In this document: in pieces, positions 49,865 through 61,731 of the stretch
Position numbering within the stretch: the first letter of the stretch is position 1
How the letters are laid out: each line of letters starts with the position of its first letter
Assembly (NCBI RefSeq): GCF_932294415.1
Contig: NC_065536.1
Span: 8,120,474 to 8,184,473, forward strand
Source of the DNA: Quercus robur
Lineage: Eukaryota > Streptophyta > Magnoliopsida > Fagales > Fagaceae
Reading direction: 5' to 3'
Length of the DNA: 64,000 nucleotides
Notes under the pieces: generated by a model
What the model was told of the DNA's origin: nothing
Database searches by the model: none
The model's input: the letters and a program-made list of their open reading frames with translations, nothing else
Made by a program: the position numbers and the translations under genes

Positions 49865-50715
49865 TGTTAGGTTCTAAAGTTTAGGATTTTATGTATTTAG
49901 AACTCTAATGTGTATTGTTGGCAAACCATGATCAAAACAATGTGTTTAGAAGTGTTTTAAGCTGGCTCAAAGTTGTGTGTCAATGTAAAGTTGGAATCGA
50001 GTTAAAGCAGGAGGCATTGTGCCTTTCGGCCTGGCTCAATCGATCGAACGACAAGCTCGACCGATCGAAGCTCGGGCAGAATGCTTTTTTGCAGATTCGT
50101 CCAACTCAGCCCTATTTGTTTTAAAACGTTTTTAGGGTTTCTTATTTGTCCTAAGTATAAAAGGCAAACCCTAACCACGTTTTAGTGTTGCTTATATTTG
50201 CGGTTTGTGTAAATCTCTTGTGAGATCTAGAGGAGCTTTCCTTTACACAAGCTTAGGGTTTTTAAGGAGAAGATTTATCTACACCTTGATGATCAATTTA
50301 GTTGCTGCCATTAAAACTTAAAGAATACACAAGCGGGTGTGTTTGTAGCTGGTAGGAATCCAAGAAAGAAGGAGTTCGTGGATTCGGAGCTTGCACGTGG
50401 TCGTGTCAGTAAGTTCTACTGGTTGGTAGCAATAAGAAGTCGGGCGTGGGGGCTTGTAAGTCTTATTGTATGAACTTCGATTCTTTCAAGATAGTGGATT
50501 CAAGTTTACCTTGAGGATAGCTAGGTCAAATCCTCCCCAGGTTTTTACCGGTTTGGTTTCCTGGGTGATCATATCTTGTGTTATTTATTTTCCGCTGTTT
50601 TGCATGATTTGATCTTTTATATTGTGATAACCTAGACTTTGTTTAATTGGACTAAGTAACAACTTGGCTAATTATCTAGGTTTAATCAATTGTTTAAGGG
50701 ATCTAAAAACTGACA
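49865..50715 (+). repeat. copia solo LTR
   Basis: 851 bp, TGTTAGGTTC...CTGACA, with a perfect 5-bp target duplication TATGG (49860-49864, 50716-50720). Closest to the solo LTR at 20261-21109. Confidence 0.92.
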
Positions 50716-50720
50716 TATGG

Positions 50721-51779
50721 TATTATCAAAGAATTAAATTTCTTTGCTTAATAGAAGTTTACATTTGAACCAAATTAGATAATGACTAACTCAACGTTCT
50801 CTTTCTTTAGCGAGTCTACTATCAATTAAAAGTTCTTTTTCCATTGTTATTTACCCAAATAGTTAGTGAACACTTTTAAATATATAAGCAAATGTATGCT
50901 TATGCAATTTCTATATAAATCAACAAACAAACATATATGCACTTTTTTTTTTCTTTTGATTGAATATGCACATTATTCAAACCTAATATGTATGATGAGC
51001 AAATGGTTGAACCATTTTAGTTATAAAATTCCTTGACTTGGTGATATCCTCCAAAATATTGTTTAATCCAAAACCTTAGTTTTTTCTATAATTAAGATGT
51101 ATTTGCCAATTAATTGATATGAACAAAAGAAAATCAAGAAGAGAGAGAGTTAGATATGAAAAAAGAGATAAAGAGAAAGAATGTATTTTAATGAGAAAAC
51201 CCACTATATTGATATTTAGAGAGATTGTATATATACACACATAGATATATAAAATGCTAAAATAACACCATTTTGGACACCTAGAAGAAGTTTTGAGAAC
51301 AATTATCTAGGTAAATTAATTAATCCAAAAAACATTGGAATTTTTCATGAACATCCATAGTACCATTAAAAAAAAAGGAAAATGCTATATCCACAAACAG
51401 TGTTGGCAGTGTTGGGATAGGGGTTGTGGTCAGGGATCATTTGGGCTTTATGCTTGTAAAATTTGAAGAATATCAAATATCAATTGCTATGCTATTAAAC
51501 AAATATTAAAATTTCAAGTTTTTATGATTTAAAATTGTATATAAAATATAAGTTTATCAATCGAATGGTAAATTTACATCCAATTTGAACAAAATTTGAT
51601 ATGCATGTTAAGAGTATAAAAAAAATGAAATTCAATGGTTAGATTTTCAAACTTCACACTCAAAAAAGAAATATATAAGAAGTTTGAAGAATTTCTCTCT
51701 AAACTAGTTTGGAGAAAAACTTTGTTCAAGATAGGAATGGTCCATAGTCACTACCCTGACTAGGGAAAGAGGTAGCCCA

Positions 51780-51875
<96 letters not shown>

Positions 51876-52009
51876 AAAAAAACGTAGTGTTATAGCATTC
51901 ATATCAGTGGGTGTATAATAGAAAAATGTGTCAAATTTGCACAATTTTACCTAAAAATGACCTATATTAGTTAGTGTATAATTATGTAAATTTACAAGTT
52001 TGTTACAGT
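50721..52009. other. intergenic region with a long GA microsatellite
   Basis: No gene. The only marked structure is an almost pure (AG)n run at 51784-51873, about 45 units. Confidence 0.7.
51784..51873. repeat. (AG)n microsatellite, about 45 units
   Basis: Uninterrupted AG dinucleotides over about 90 bp. It makes an artefactual Leu-Ser reading frame on the minus strand. Confidence 0.97.
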
Positions 52010-52565
52010 AACCTTTTCTGAAGCCTTTTTCACTTGATAACGAGGGTTCCAATAAAGTAGACTTCATATGCACAAGAATTGGTTGGCTTAATTTTTTTTT
52101 TTTTTTTAAATGGCCAAAAGAACCCATTTTGCACTTTAGATCAAATGGTGGCAGACTATGACATGCTTTCGTCACTTTCACATAAATTTATCATTTTTTA
52201 TTATTATTTTTTTAAGCACCCACAGACAACCACAACAAATAGTTATGAAAATGGTGAGAAATTAGTTGTGCTCTTATAATTTTTTATTATTATGAGCCCC
52301 ATGAAAGCTGTGTTGGATAAAATAGGTTGGCATTCTGGCCATTTTCCAAGTTCATATCATAATCAAAACCTGGTTTTGACGAGGAATTGTATAACATAAT
52401 CATTTCTGTACAGTACAAGTTCCAAGGGAAGTAGATGTTGCAAAGCCAGAGAGGTGAAGAAATATACCCAACAATGTATAAATATAATCATTCGCTCTCT
52501 GTTCAACCAAGCTGTAAAAGCAAAAGTGTAAAACGCTATACTTAAAAAGCCAAGCATATCATTTA
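52010..52565. repeat. duplicated segment, left copy
   Basis: Matches 60770-61445. Shared landmarks are CTTTTTCACTTGATAAC, GGTTGGCATT, AATCAAAACCTGGTTTTGA, CCAAGGGAAGTAGATGTTG and TCGCTCTCTGTTC, in the same order and orientation. It has a promoter look on the plus strand (GTATAAATATAATC near 52477) but no coding region follows. Its right end grades into a Helitron 5'-end-like stretch near 52540-52600. Confidence 0.75.
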
Positions 52566-52703
52566 TTATTGTTGTGCTTTTGTTGAGCCATATCAATATA
52601 GCATTTTAGTTTAATTTAGTACAACTAAATTTAATTGAAAGTCTTTTTAAACAAAAAAAAAAAACTATGAATATTCAAATGTAATTTTTAGGGCAATTAT
52701 TAA

Positions 52704-53777
52704 TCTATATATATATATATATATATATAAAACCGAAACTTTTGAAACTCCCACAATTTTCCACATCAGCACAATATTAAAATAATAATAATAATAATAC
52801 CACTATTTTATTTTTAAAACCGGAACCCAATTCTACCACTATTTTATTTTTCTTTTTTAATTTAGGTTTTATAAACCGGAACCCAATTCTACCACTATTT
52901 TATTTTTCCTTTTTATTTTAGGTTTTACACCGTTTCTCTCTTATGCTGTTCTCTCTAGCCTCTGCCTCTCTCAATTCTCAAAACCCCTAAACCATATCCC
53001 ATGGGCACTCTCTCACTCCTTCAGTGGCAAAAAGTGCCAGCCTCCCACCATCGTCATATACCGCCAAAGCTGCTACCAGTGCAGGTATTTTAATTTTTGT
53101 TATCTTAGATTTAGATATTTGGATTTGGTTTTATTAGGGTTAAAGGTATGGTATTCGTTTAGTTTGGATTTCTTAGCTTTTAGTTTAGCTTTTATTCTTA
53201 GCCTTTCTAAGATTTTTTACCCCAGCTTCATTGATTTTTGTTTTGTATTCTAGAGTTGATTAAATTGTAATTTTAGCTGCGTTTCTCTTTGTATCTGTAA
53301 TTGATTGAGTTTGGGTTTGGAACTCTATAACTGAGTTTAGTAGTACGTTTTGACGATAATCAATTTGATTTTTTTTTGTGTGGAAACTGAGCTATGGGTT
53401 TGAATTTGTTTAGTGATAGTCTATGGTGTGGGGAATTTAACCAAAATTCCCAACCTGTGAGAAACAAAACAAATAGAGAAAACACACGCCAAAGAAAAAA
53501 AAATCACACGCACAAGACAATATTTACGTGGTTCGGCAATTTGCCTACGTCCACGGAGTTGTAGGGATTTCACTATTATCAGGGAAAATACAATAGTGCA
53601 CAAGAACACTCTCAAGAAACCCAAATCCCAATTACACCCTAGCACTCTCTCACAGAAAAAATAAGAATAGAAGTTGGCTGCCTCTCTTTTCTCTATTTTC
53701 TCTCATGCGGCTGCTCACTAGGTTAATTGGAATTACTCTATATATATTCTCACGGCTGCACTTGCTTCTAAAAAACT

Positions 53778-53809
<32 letters not shown>

Positions 53810-54094
53810 TAAGGTCAAAGCCGGCTGTTTAGGAATTGCTATTCCTAGTTACATTCGGTCAATAGTGACCGACTTAAAGTGGACGTGGGCTTGTGGCAAT
53901 TCAAGCCACACATGGCCCACTTCAACATATGGTTGGTCTGCATTTATACTTGCTTTCAATCAATTTGATGTCAGAATTATGACTTGGGATCTGATCTGCT
54001 TTTGTTTACTTCAAAATAATTTACTTTGAATTAGTTCACGTTTTAAAGATTAGGTTATGCTTGAAATAGCTAGTCTTCTTTCACTCTCAATGGA

Positions 54095-54125
<31 letters not shown>

Positions 54126-55419
54126 GATGACCCCAACAATCCAGCTTTATGGATTTCCCTTTACTTCTTCTAATGTTTCCAATTCGAGTCTAAAATTCAT
54201 TGCTCCATGGGTGGTTTGAAGGGCCATGAGAATTAGTAATTGGAGAATATCCTATTCCATGAAGCAGAGTGCTTCTAAGTGGACTCACTTTCTTAGCCAT
54301 CTATGTGTCAATACCTGGTATTTTCTAAAGCACTTTGTGTTCCGCCACTTTCATTATAAATATGATTACGCTAATGGAATTCTTTGTCATAATAGTTGCT
54401 CCACTTCTTTTCAATCCTTAAAAAAAAAAAAAACCATTATACATATACTTGGGAATTTTCTTTTGTGAATGCATTATTGATTTGAGTAGGTGGTTTTGGG
54501 TCAATTTACTATTTTTTTGCAAAATGTTTTTGAGTATATGTTGATAAAATTTTCTGTACTGAGCTTTATTTTCTTTTCTGTATCATAAATTGAAAGATGT
54601 ATCTTGGAATTAAGTGGTGTGATACGTTATAACCAGTAGTAGAATGTGGGGCTTTGTTGTCTTGGGCTACCCCAAAGATGGAACTCTGTGAATTGCATTT
54701 GCAGCAGATGGTGAAGTCAGCTGTTTTGTAATTCTAGAGGGATTTATTTAGCTTTTTATGTGACAGTTGTTAGTTTCTGTAACTTCAACAGTTTACTGTT
54801 GGCTTATTATTTTAATATGTGCTGTTTTAGCTGTGTTTATTTTCTATTTGTAATTGAGTTTGTGCACACGCTTAGATAAGTCTCAGGTTTGGAACTTTGT
54901 AACTGAGTTTAGTAGTGTGTTTTGACGATAATATATTTTGAAGTGAGTTACATCTTCAATATTTTAAATAGATATTAAAATGGTGATAATCAATTTGAAT
55001 TTTTTTGTGTGGAAACTGAATGTAGCAATAGAACAGGTTGAGGAATGTATTACAACATATACATCTGAAATATCATATTTGTAATTTTGCTAAACTAAAG
55101 AATACGTACTTCTGTCATTTTATCAAGCTAAATTGCTTTGTCAATTTCTTCAAAAGAGTCAAAAAGTTTCTTGACGGAGTAGAATTCCCATCCATACTTG
55201 AGAATTCCCATCCATACGGAGTAGAATTCCCATCCATTCATTTGACGGAGTAGAATTCTCATCCATTCATTGTAATATATTATTTCATAATATTACATGT
55301 TTCATCTTATATCAGAGTCAATTTAGCTTTCAATAATTGAAATTAGAGAGATGTTTAAATCTGAACGTGTTAACATTTGATTTAAAACTATCCCGTGCAT
55401 CGCACGGGTTTGCGACTAA
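52704..55419 (+). mobile_element. Helitron candidate A with a gene-like captured segment
   Basis: 2716 bp, starting TCTATATATA and ending CTAA between A and T. A strong 3' hairpin, CCCGTGC-ATC-GCACGGG, lies 7 bp before the terminal CTAA. Inside, about 52930-53100 looks like a 5' UTR and first exon with a GCAG/GTATTT donor, followed by T-rich intron-like sequence. I do not recognise the exon's protein. No Rep/helicase. Interrupted by a solo LTR at 53427-53927. Confidence 0.7.
53427..53927 (-). repeat. solo LTR inside Helitron A
   Basis: 501 bp, TGTTGAAGTGGGCC...CCCCACA on the minus strand. Perfect target duplication TATGG (53422-53426, 53928-53932). Contains the TTTACGTGGTTCGGCAA word that I associate with copia-type plant LTRs. 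Confidence 0.85.
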
Positions 55420-55630
55420 TTTGTTTTAAAGTCATTACTTTTAAATGAATTGCATGAGGTTGATTATACATTTAAGCAAATATATATACACACACACACA
55501 TGTATGTATGTATAATTTTTATTTAAATAAATTATTCAAATTATTCATTATCTTAAAAGAGATTATCATGGTAATCAAAACTCATATCAAGCTTATACTG
55601 AATATTTATAATTTATTCTCTAAATTTTAC

Positions 55631-55662
<32 letters not shown>

Positions 55663-55863
55663 ACTTGTGATTGAGAACTAAAAAATACAACACCAAAACA
55701 TATGAACCCAAAATAGAGTTTTAAAAATCACAATGATTCATTAATATAAAGTAGAGTTGCAAAAAAGAATAAAAAATCAATTTTTTTTTTAATATACCTT
55801 AAAAAATTTTGAATTTTAAATTAATATAAATGTTTGGACCACCCTAAAAGAAACTTGATCACC

Positions 55864-55902
<39 letters not shown>

Positions 55903-56954
55903 TAAACACCCTTAATAAAAATTGAGCCCATTAAAAATAAAATTCAACCTCTCCAACATTTTGGTCCATTGAATGTTGAACAAAAAAATTGCAAGAAATG
56001 CAATGTTCACAATATTTTCGTAATATTTTAAGTTGTTACTGGTAAACAAAAAAATAATTTAAGTGGTAAGTTCAAATTAGAACCAGTAAAAGCTTATCAC
56101 CTAGACTTTGTTATGAAAATGTTGAAAAAATGTTGTAAACATAGCACTTCTCAAAAATTTCCCAAACAAACAATTTAGCTTAAAACCCAAATCAAACGTT
56201 TAATTGTGATTTTTTAAATTGTGTTTTCAAATAGTATATTTTAAAATCGCTATTTTTTTTATATAAAAAAATGCACTCTTTTTAAATAGCTAATATGTTA
56301 GTTCTTGCTTTAGTCTTTAGCCGAATTTATTGGATTTATGTGATATATTTTTTCAAAAAGATAATGCATTTTGTTTATATTAGTACTTATTTAGGCAATA
56401 TGTTAGTAATTGAATGTGAGATCAATAGTTTAATAATTGTTTGGTTGTGCACATTAAAAAAGATGTAACTGATAACATTGATAGTGAAACTATCATATCA
56501 CACAATGATTTCAAAATATGAAAAGTTGTGAAAGGAAATTTTAAAACTTTATGTATTTTCATATGTTTTTTATTTTGTGATGTTAATATATTCAAGTTTT
56601 ATTATTATTAATTTTTTTTAATATAATTGTTTTTAATAACCACCTTAAAATAATTTTTAGAGCTGCCACTAACAATGAATATAATGGAAAAGAGAATTAT
56701 AAATTTATAGTAAGAGGAGGGGAATAAGAAAAGCAAAAAATAAAAAAAGATAAAGGGATGGAGAAAAATTGATATTAAGATAAATAGTAGTGGGGAGATG
56801 AAAAGGTAAAAGAGATGAAAAAAGTTACAATAAGTTTAGAAATTAATAATAGAAAAATAATTAAAAATAAGAGAGAATGTTAAAAATAAGTGGATGATGT
56901 GGCTCAACAAGAGCATAACAACAATAAATATTATGCTTTAGCTTTTATATATAA
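55420..56954 (-). mobile_element. intergenic plus remnant of Helitron B (5' part)
   Basis: The right 260-300 bp (about 56690-56954, minus strand) matches the first 300 bp of the Helitron at 30832, ending in the AAAGCTAAAGCATAATATTTATTG region. The element continues to the right of Helitron C, at about 60193-60219. Its 3' end was not located. The left part has an A-run (55867-55900) and a GA microsatellite (55634-55662), and no gene. Confidence 0.55.
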
Positions 56955-57348
56955 CTAGTCACGAACCCTGCGCGTTGAGCGTGATAATATTTTTAGAGTG
57001 ATCTCATTAATATATATATTTTTGTAATTTGAACTAATTTATTAAATAATAATGTAATTCATAATCATAATTTCATTTATTATGGCAACAATCACAAATG
57101 TAATATATATAATTTCTGTTGCACCAAAATCAAAACAATACAATTTTTCTCAAGAATTCAAAAAGTAAGTTAGTGAAAATATTAATTTTTTTAATAAAAT
57201 TTCTTTATAATATTTTGTGTATCATCAAAAAGTATATAAAATTTGGAAATTATTCTTTTAGTTTTAAATAAACTTTCTCAAACCCAATTTTTCTACCATA
57301 CAATCAAAAACACCAAGAAATGTAACTAAAAAAATTAATAAAACTTAT

Positions 57349-58050
57349 TGTATGGACACGATTTGTAACGAACCGTAACGGTGTTGGGTTCGCACGTAAA
57401 AAGACCCAAACAATATCATTTATAGAGCGTGGGTTTGAAAGGCTAGGCCTCAGTCACTAGACGGTGGGTTTTTCGTGGTGTTCATACATGGTTTAAATCG
57501 TGTTCGCCCTGGGAGTCTTTCTCCAGGAGGCGGACTGGGAGGCTCTGGTTTTTGGCCTTTTTTTCCAGCCCCTTTTTGGCGCACTAATTTTTACATTATA
57601 TAGTCTTTCTTGGTTGATCTTAGCCCTCCACTTGTTGGTCAGGCAGGTGCTTACTTCTATACCCGTCCCATCAGCTGTCCCCTCCTACTTTCTGTTAGTT
57701 GCGATGATCGAAGTTACACCGTCCAAACATCTTTTCTCATTAACATGACCAGGACGCTGGCGGGTGCATTTAATGCGGAGGGGACGTATTTTCCTTGATC
57801 CAATTTTGCACTGTACCTCCACGTGGGCCCCATTCCATTCACATCCCCTTCAGGGGGCTGTTCGGGGATAGCCTTTATCGAGACGTTGCTCTTCCCATTG
57901 AAGTCCTGGAATGCCGAGGATAGGGTCGTCCTCAGCTGTTCCCCTTGACACCTCGGCACTTGATCATTCGTCCTCGGCACACGACCTCCTCGGCACGGGC
58001 CCTGAGCCCGGATAGATCGTGGGCCGAATCATAAGCTCCACGGCCCCACA
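57349..58050. repeat. solo LTR, CCTCGGA-rich family
   Basis: 702 bp, TGTATGGAC...CCCCACA. Perfect target duplication CTTAT (57344-57348, 58051-58055). It is GC-richer than its surroundings, and its short open frames have no known domain. Confidence 0.9.
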
Positions 58051-58556
58051 CTTATCAAAACTACAATTTAAAATAAAAAGAAAGGGAAAAATAAAAGAAT
58101 GTAACCATTTTTCCTTTAAAAAAAAAACAAAGAATACAATTCCAAAGGGGAAAAAAGTGGAGAAATTTTTTTGAAAAAGAAGTATCTATCATGGTCTAAT
58201 CTAACTTCAAATCCAATATGTGAAAAATAAATAGATAAATAAATAATTTTAAACACAAAATTGAATTTGTTTTCTTAAAATTCTCAAAGAATACACTAGA
58301 TAAGATAAGGAAGATGAAGAATAATATAAAATATTCGTAAATACTTAAAACAATTACCCAAGCATTTAAGAACATGATATGAAAAATAAATAACAATTTA
58401 CTACTAATTTTGTTAAACAAAATATTTTTAAATGGTGAAAGGAAATTGCACAAAGACCATTGTCTTCAACTGAATTAATTGTTCTTCATCAGCTTGTTCA
58501 AACTATCTTGTAGTTTTCCAAATAAGCTAAAACCTGACAACAACACAAAATATAAC

Positions 58557-59325
58557 TGTAAGGACTCAATTTGTAACGATCCCAAATTCGTATTGGGTTT
58601 GAACGTTAAAGGCCCAAATAATAAATTTGTAGAGCATGAATATCAAAGAACTAGGTTAACTCTAAAAGAAAAACGATTCAACCTCACGTTTATAGGTGGA
58701 TTAGCACTGATATAACGATCAATTTCTCCTTGAAACAAGTTCAGTTCTTTAGTTCATAAGGTTTTCTTCTAAGTATTCTCTGTTCAGAAGTTCTGATCCC
58801 TTCTCTCAATGCATTCTTCCATGTTATATACTGTCATCTTGGTGTCATCTTCACCACACACGTGTAGGTTGGGTTCGGGGGATCCCTTCCTGTCCCATCC
58901 AAGACCTTCTGAAACCTCCAACCAGCAGCTGTAAGGCTGCCTCATCACTGTTCAGGTATCACCTCCACATTAATGCGGCTAGAGAGTTGGTTGAGAAGCA
59001 ATTAATGCGGAGGCAGCTATTGTTAAAGATATTTGTTTACCTTTTCTTTCTTATCCTTGGTCCCATGTCCCACTTTTAGTGGTAACGTAGCTCCGAAGTG
59101 CGTTTGTAACAATGTGGGGTTCAGGTCGTCCTCGGACTGATATTGCCGAGAAGGATTTTGTCCTCGGACGAATATTGAACTCACCTCACGTGATATCTAC
59201 TCTTCATTTCGTTTGGTTACCCTTATAACCTGATATGGGCCTCCTCGGACAGTTTTATGTCCTCGGATGGGCCACAGGCCCAATTAACACAATTTTAATA
59301 ATTTATTGATTAACCGGCCCTCACA
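58557..59325. repeat. solo LTR, CCTCGGA-rich family
   Basis: 769 bp, TGTAAGGACTC...CCCTCACA. Perfect target duplication ATAAC (58552-58556, 59326-59330). Confidence 0.92.
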
Positions 59326-59741
59326 ATAACATATTATAATATGAATTTTTTTTCCAAATTAGATCAACAACAAACATCATTCATTAAAAGTATTCAATGT
59401 TGTAAATAAAATGATAATATATATATATATATATATTTGCATCAAGAAACACATATGAATTAGTCAATAACAGGACAATGATAGTACAAACCTCTAGTTT
59501 GAGATCCTCCTATGGGCAACTATCATGCTGTATCTTTTCTACCATCAATGATTAAGCAAGACCTATGAATACATTTTTTATAGACAATTTAAAAAAAAAA
59601 AAAAAATTATTCTTCATTGATTTCATTTTTCAGTTATAAGCAATCAAAAGTAGAATTCTAAAAAACACAAACATTCATCAATCTAAGGTAGAAATGCAAG
59701 AAAAATAATATAAAAAAAAAATCAACCAAAAATGAAAAAAA

Positions 59742-59772
<31 letters not shown>

Positions 59773-60219
59773 CTTTTTTGTATAGGAAATATATGCATAT
59801 AATGGAAGAGATCGAGTGGTAAATTTATAATAAGATAATGAAAATAAGAAGAGCCAAAATAAGGAAGATAAAAGGGCAAAATGATATTTAAATTTAAAAC
59901 CACCTAAAAGGAATACAGGTAGACAACACTTTTGTTTTGATTTTCCATTTATTTATTATTTAGTTATAACATCAAAATTGAAATAAATGAATATGTAAAG
60001 TTAAAACCGCCTAAAATGAATTTCTAAAGCTAAAACCGCCTAAAATGAATTTGTAAAGTCAATATATTTATATAGTTAATATTGTAAAAAAATTAAATTT
60101 AAAAAATAAATATGAAAAAGACTAATGATATGGCGGATGAGGTGACTCAACAGGAGCGTAACAACAATAATTGCCACGCTTCAGCTTTTAGATATATATA
60201 TATATATATATATATATGA

Positions 60220-61329
60220 AAAAAAATGAAATAGTCACCATCCAAATTAGATACTTAAAATCAAATAAATAGATTCTCCACCTCAAAATCAATTGTTGAC
60301 GAGTGAGACATACTCAAATATTTTATGAGATTTGACATTGCACCCTGTGGGTCTGTGTTTAGAGCAGTTTTAGGGAGTCAAATTGTGATTCCTTAACAAG
60401 GTTAAAATGTGACATAGTTCATTCATTTATATTTATTTTAACAAAACAAAATTGAGTACGCCATAATAAAAAAAATTAAAGTAATCAATCAAATTAGATA
60501 ATCAAAACCCAATGAATAAGTCACGATTCCTTGGTATTTATTTTAACGTTTAAGTTTGAACCTAACTAAAATTCAGAACTCTTCCTAAAAAAAAACTACA
60601 TTAAAACGAAACGAAGGTCTCTTCATTTAAAATTGGTCTCTTTCCTAAATCGGATTAAATTTTACGGAGTATTATAAAATTATTTTTTTTCTTTTTATAA
60701 TTTTTTTTAGTTGGTATCATGTACAATTTTAGATTTAAGAAATAAAATTTTAGATGTACAATATATCCAATTGACAAAGCCTTTTTCACTTGATAACAAA
60801 GACTCGAACAAATGGTAGACTTCAGATGCGTGGGAATTGGTCGGCTTAATTTTAAAAGAAGCCACAAGAACCCATTCTACACTTAGATTTAATTTCTCTC
60901 AAAAAAATAAAAAGAAAAAACACTTGGAACAAATGAACTCAACCAAGGACTGAAATATTCTAAGGAGTTATTCTAGGACCAAAACTAATCCTACATCCAT
61001 TTTTTGTAACAATCCTTTATGGCAAACTTTGACTGGACTCACAACTCTTCTTTTCTTTCTTTCTTTCTTTTTTTTTTCATTATTAACAACAGTCACATCG
61101 TATAATTATGAAAATAAGTGTAAAATTAGTTGTGATCTTATAATTTATAAAAGCTTTGTGTTGGGCAAGAGGTTGGCATTTGGGCTATTTTCCATGTTCA
61201 GATCAGAATCAAAACCTGGTTTTGAAGTAGAATTGTTTAAAATAATCATTTCCGTACACTACAAGCTCCAAGGGAAGTAGATGTTGCAATGCTAGAGAGG
61301 TGAAGAAATATACCACCATCCCTCAAAAA

Positions 61330-61360
<31 letters not shown>

Positions 61361-61731
61361 TACCACCAAGGTATAAATATATTCACTCGCTCTCTGTTCG
61401 ACTAAGCGGACTAAGCTGTAAAAGTTTTAAGTGTAAAACGCCACACCCACATTGTGTCAACCTCAATCCACATCCTCCATGTGAGCCTAAATACACCCAC
61501 AATGAGAAAGAACCCAACGCATAGAGTTCCTTTTTACTCTAAATAAGAGGTAGAATGAAAATAGGATTCAAACTGATAATCACTTATTATCCCAAAAGGT
61601 TGCCACAAAGGAGAGTATAATAACATTAAGAATAAAACTTGATATAACATAATTAATTCTGATAATCACTTATTATCCAAACTCGGGGTCAATCTGCAAT
61701 CATTGCATTAAGCCAAACTGTCGTTTGCTTT
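60220..61731. repeat. intergenic region with right copy of the duplicated segment
   Basis: 60770-61445 is the partner of 52010-52565. The two differ by insertions such as the T-run near 61069 and the A/TA run at 61326-61361. No gene is seen. The right end (about 61446-61731) is the likely 3' flank of the CCR-like gene. Confidence 0.7.

Larger units (their letters stand above)
56955..60192 (-). mobile_element. Helitron C inserted into the 5' end of Helitron B
   Basis: Minus strand: TC start at 60191-60192 (TCTAAAAGCTGAAGCG), CTAG end at 56955-56958, with flanking A and T as Helitrons require. 3238 bp as it stands. Leaving out two later solo LTRs and their target repeats gives about 1.76 kb, close to the 1783-bp Helitron at 30832, whose 5' end it resembles. 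The 3' hairpin is imperfect. No Rep/helicase. Confidence 0.65.

Noticed and set aside
51726-51944. Leu-Ser repeat reading frame
   Set aside because: Translation of the (AG)n microsatellite.
57500-57980. Open frames on both strands in a GC-richer patch
   Set aside because: They lie inside a solo LTR with target duplication and have no known domain.
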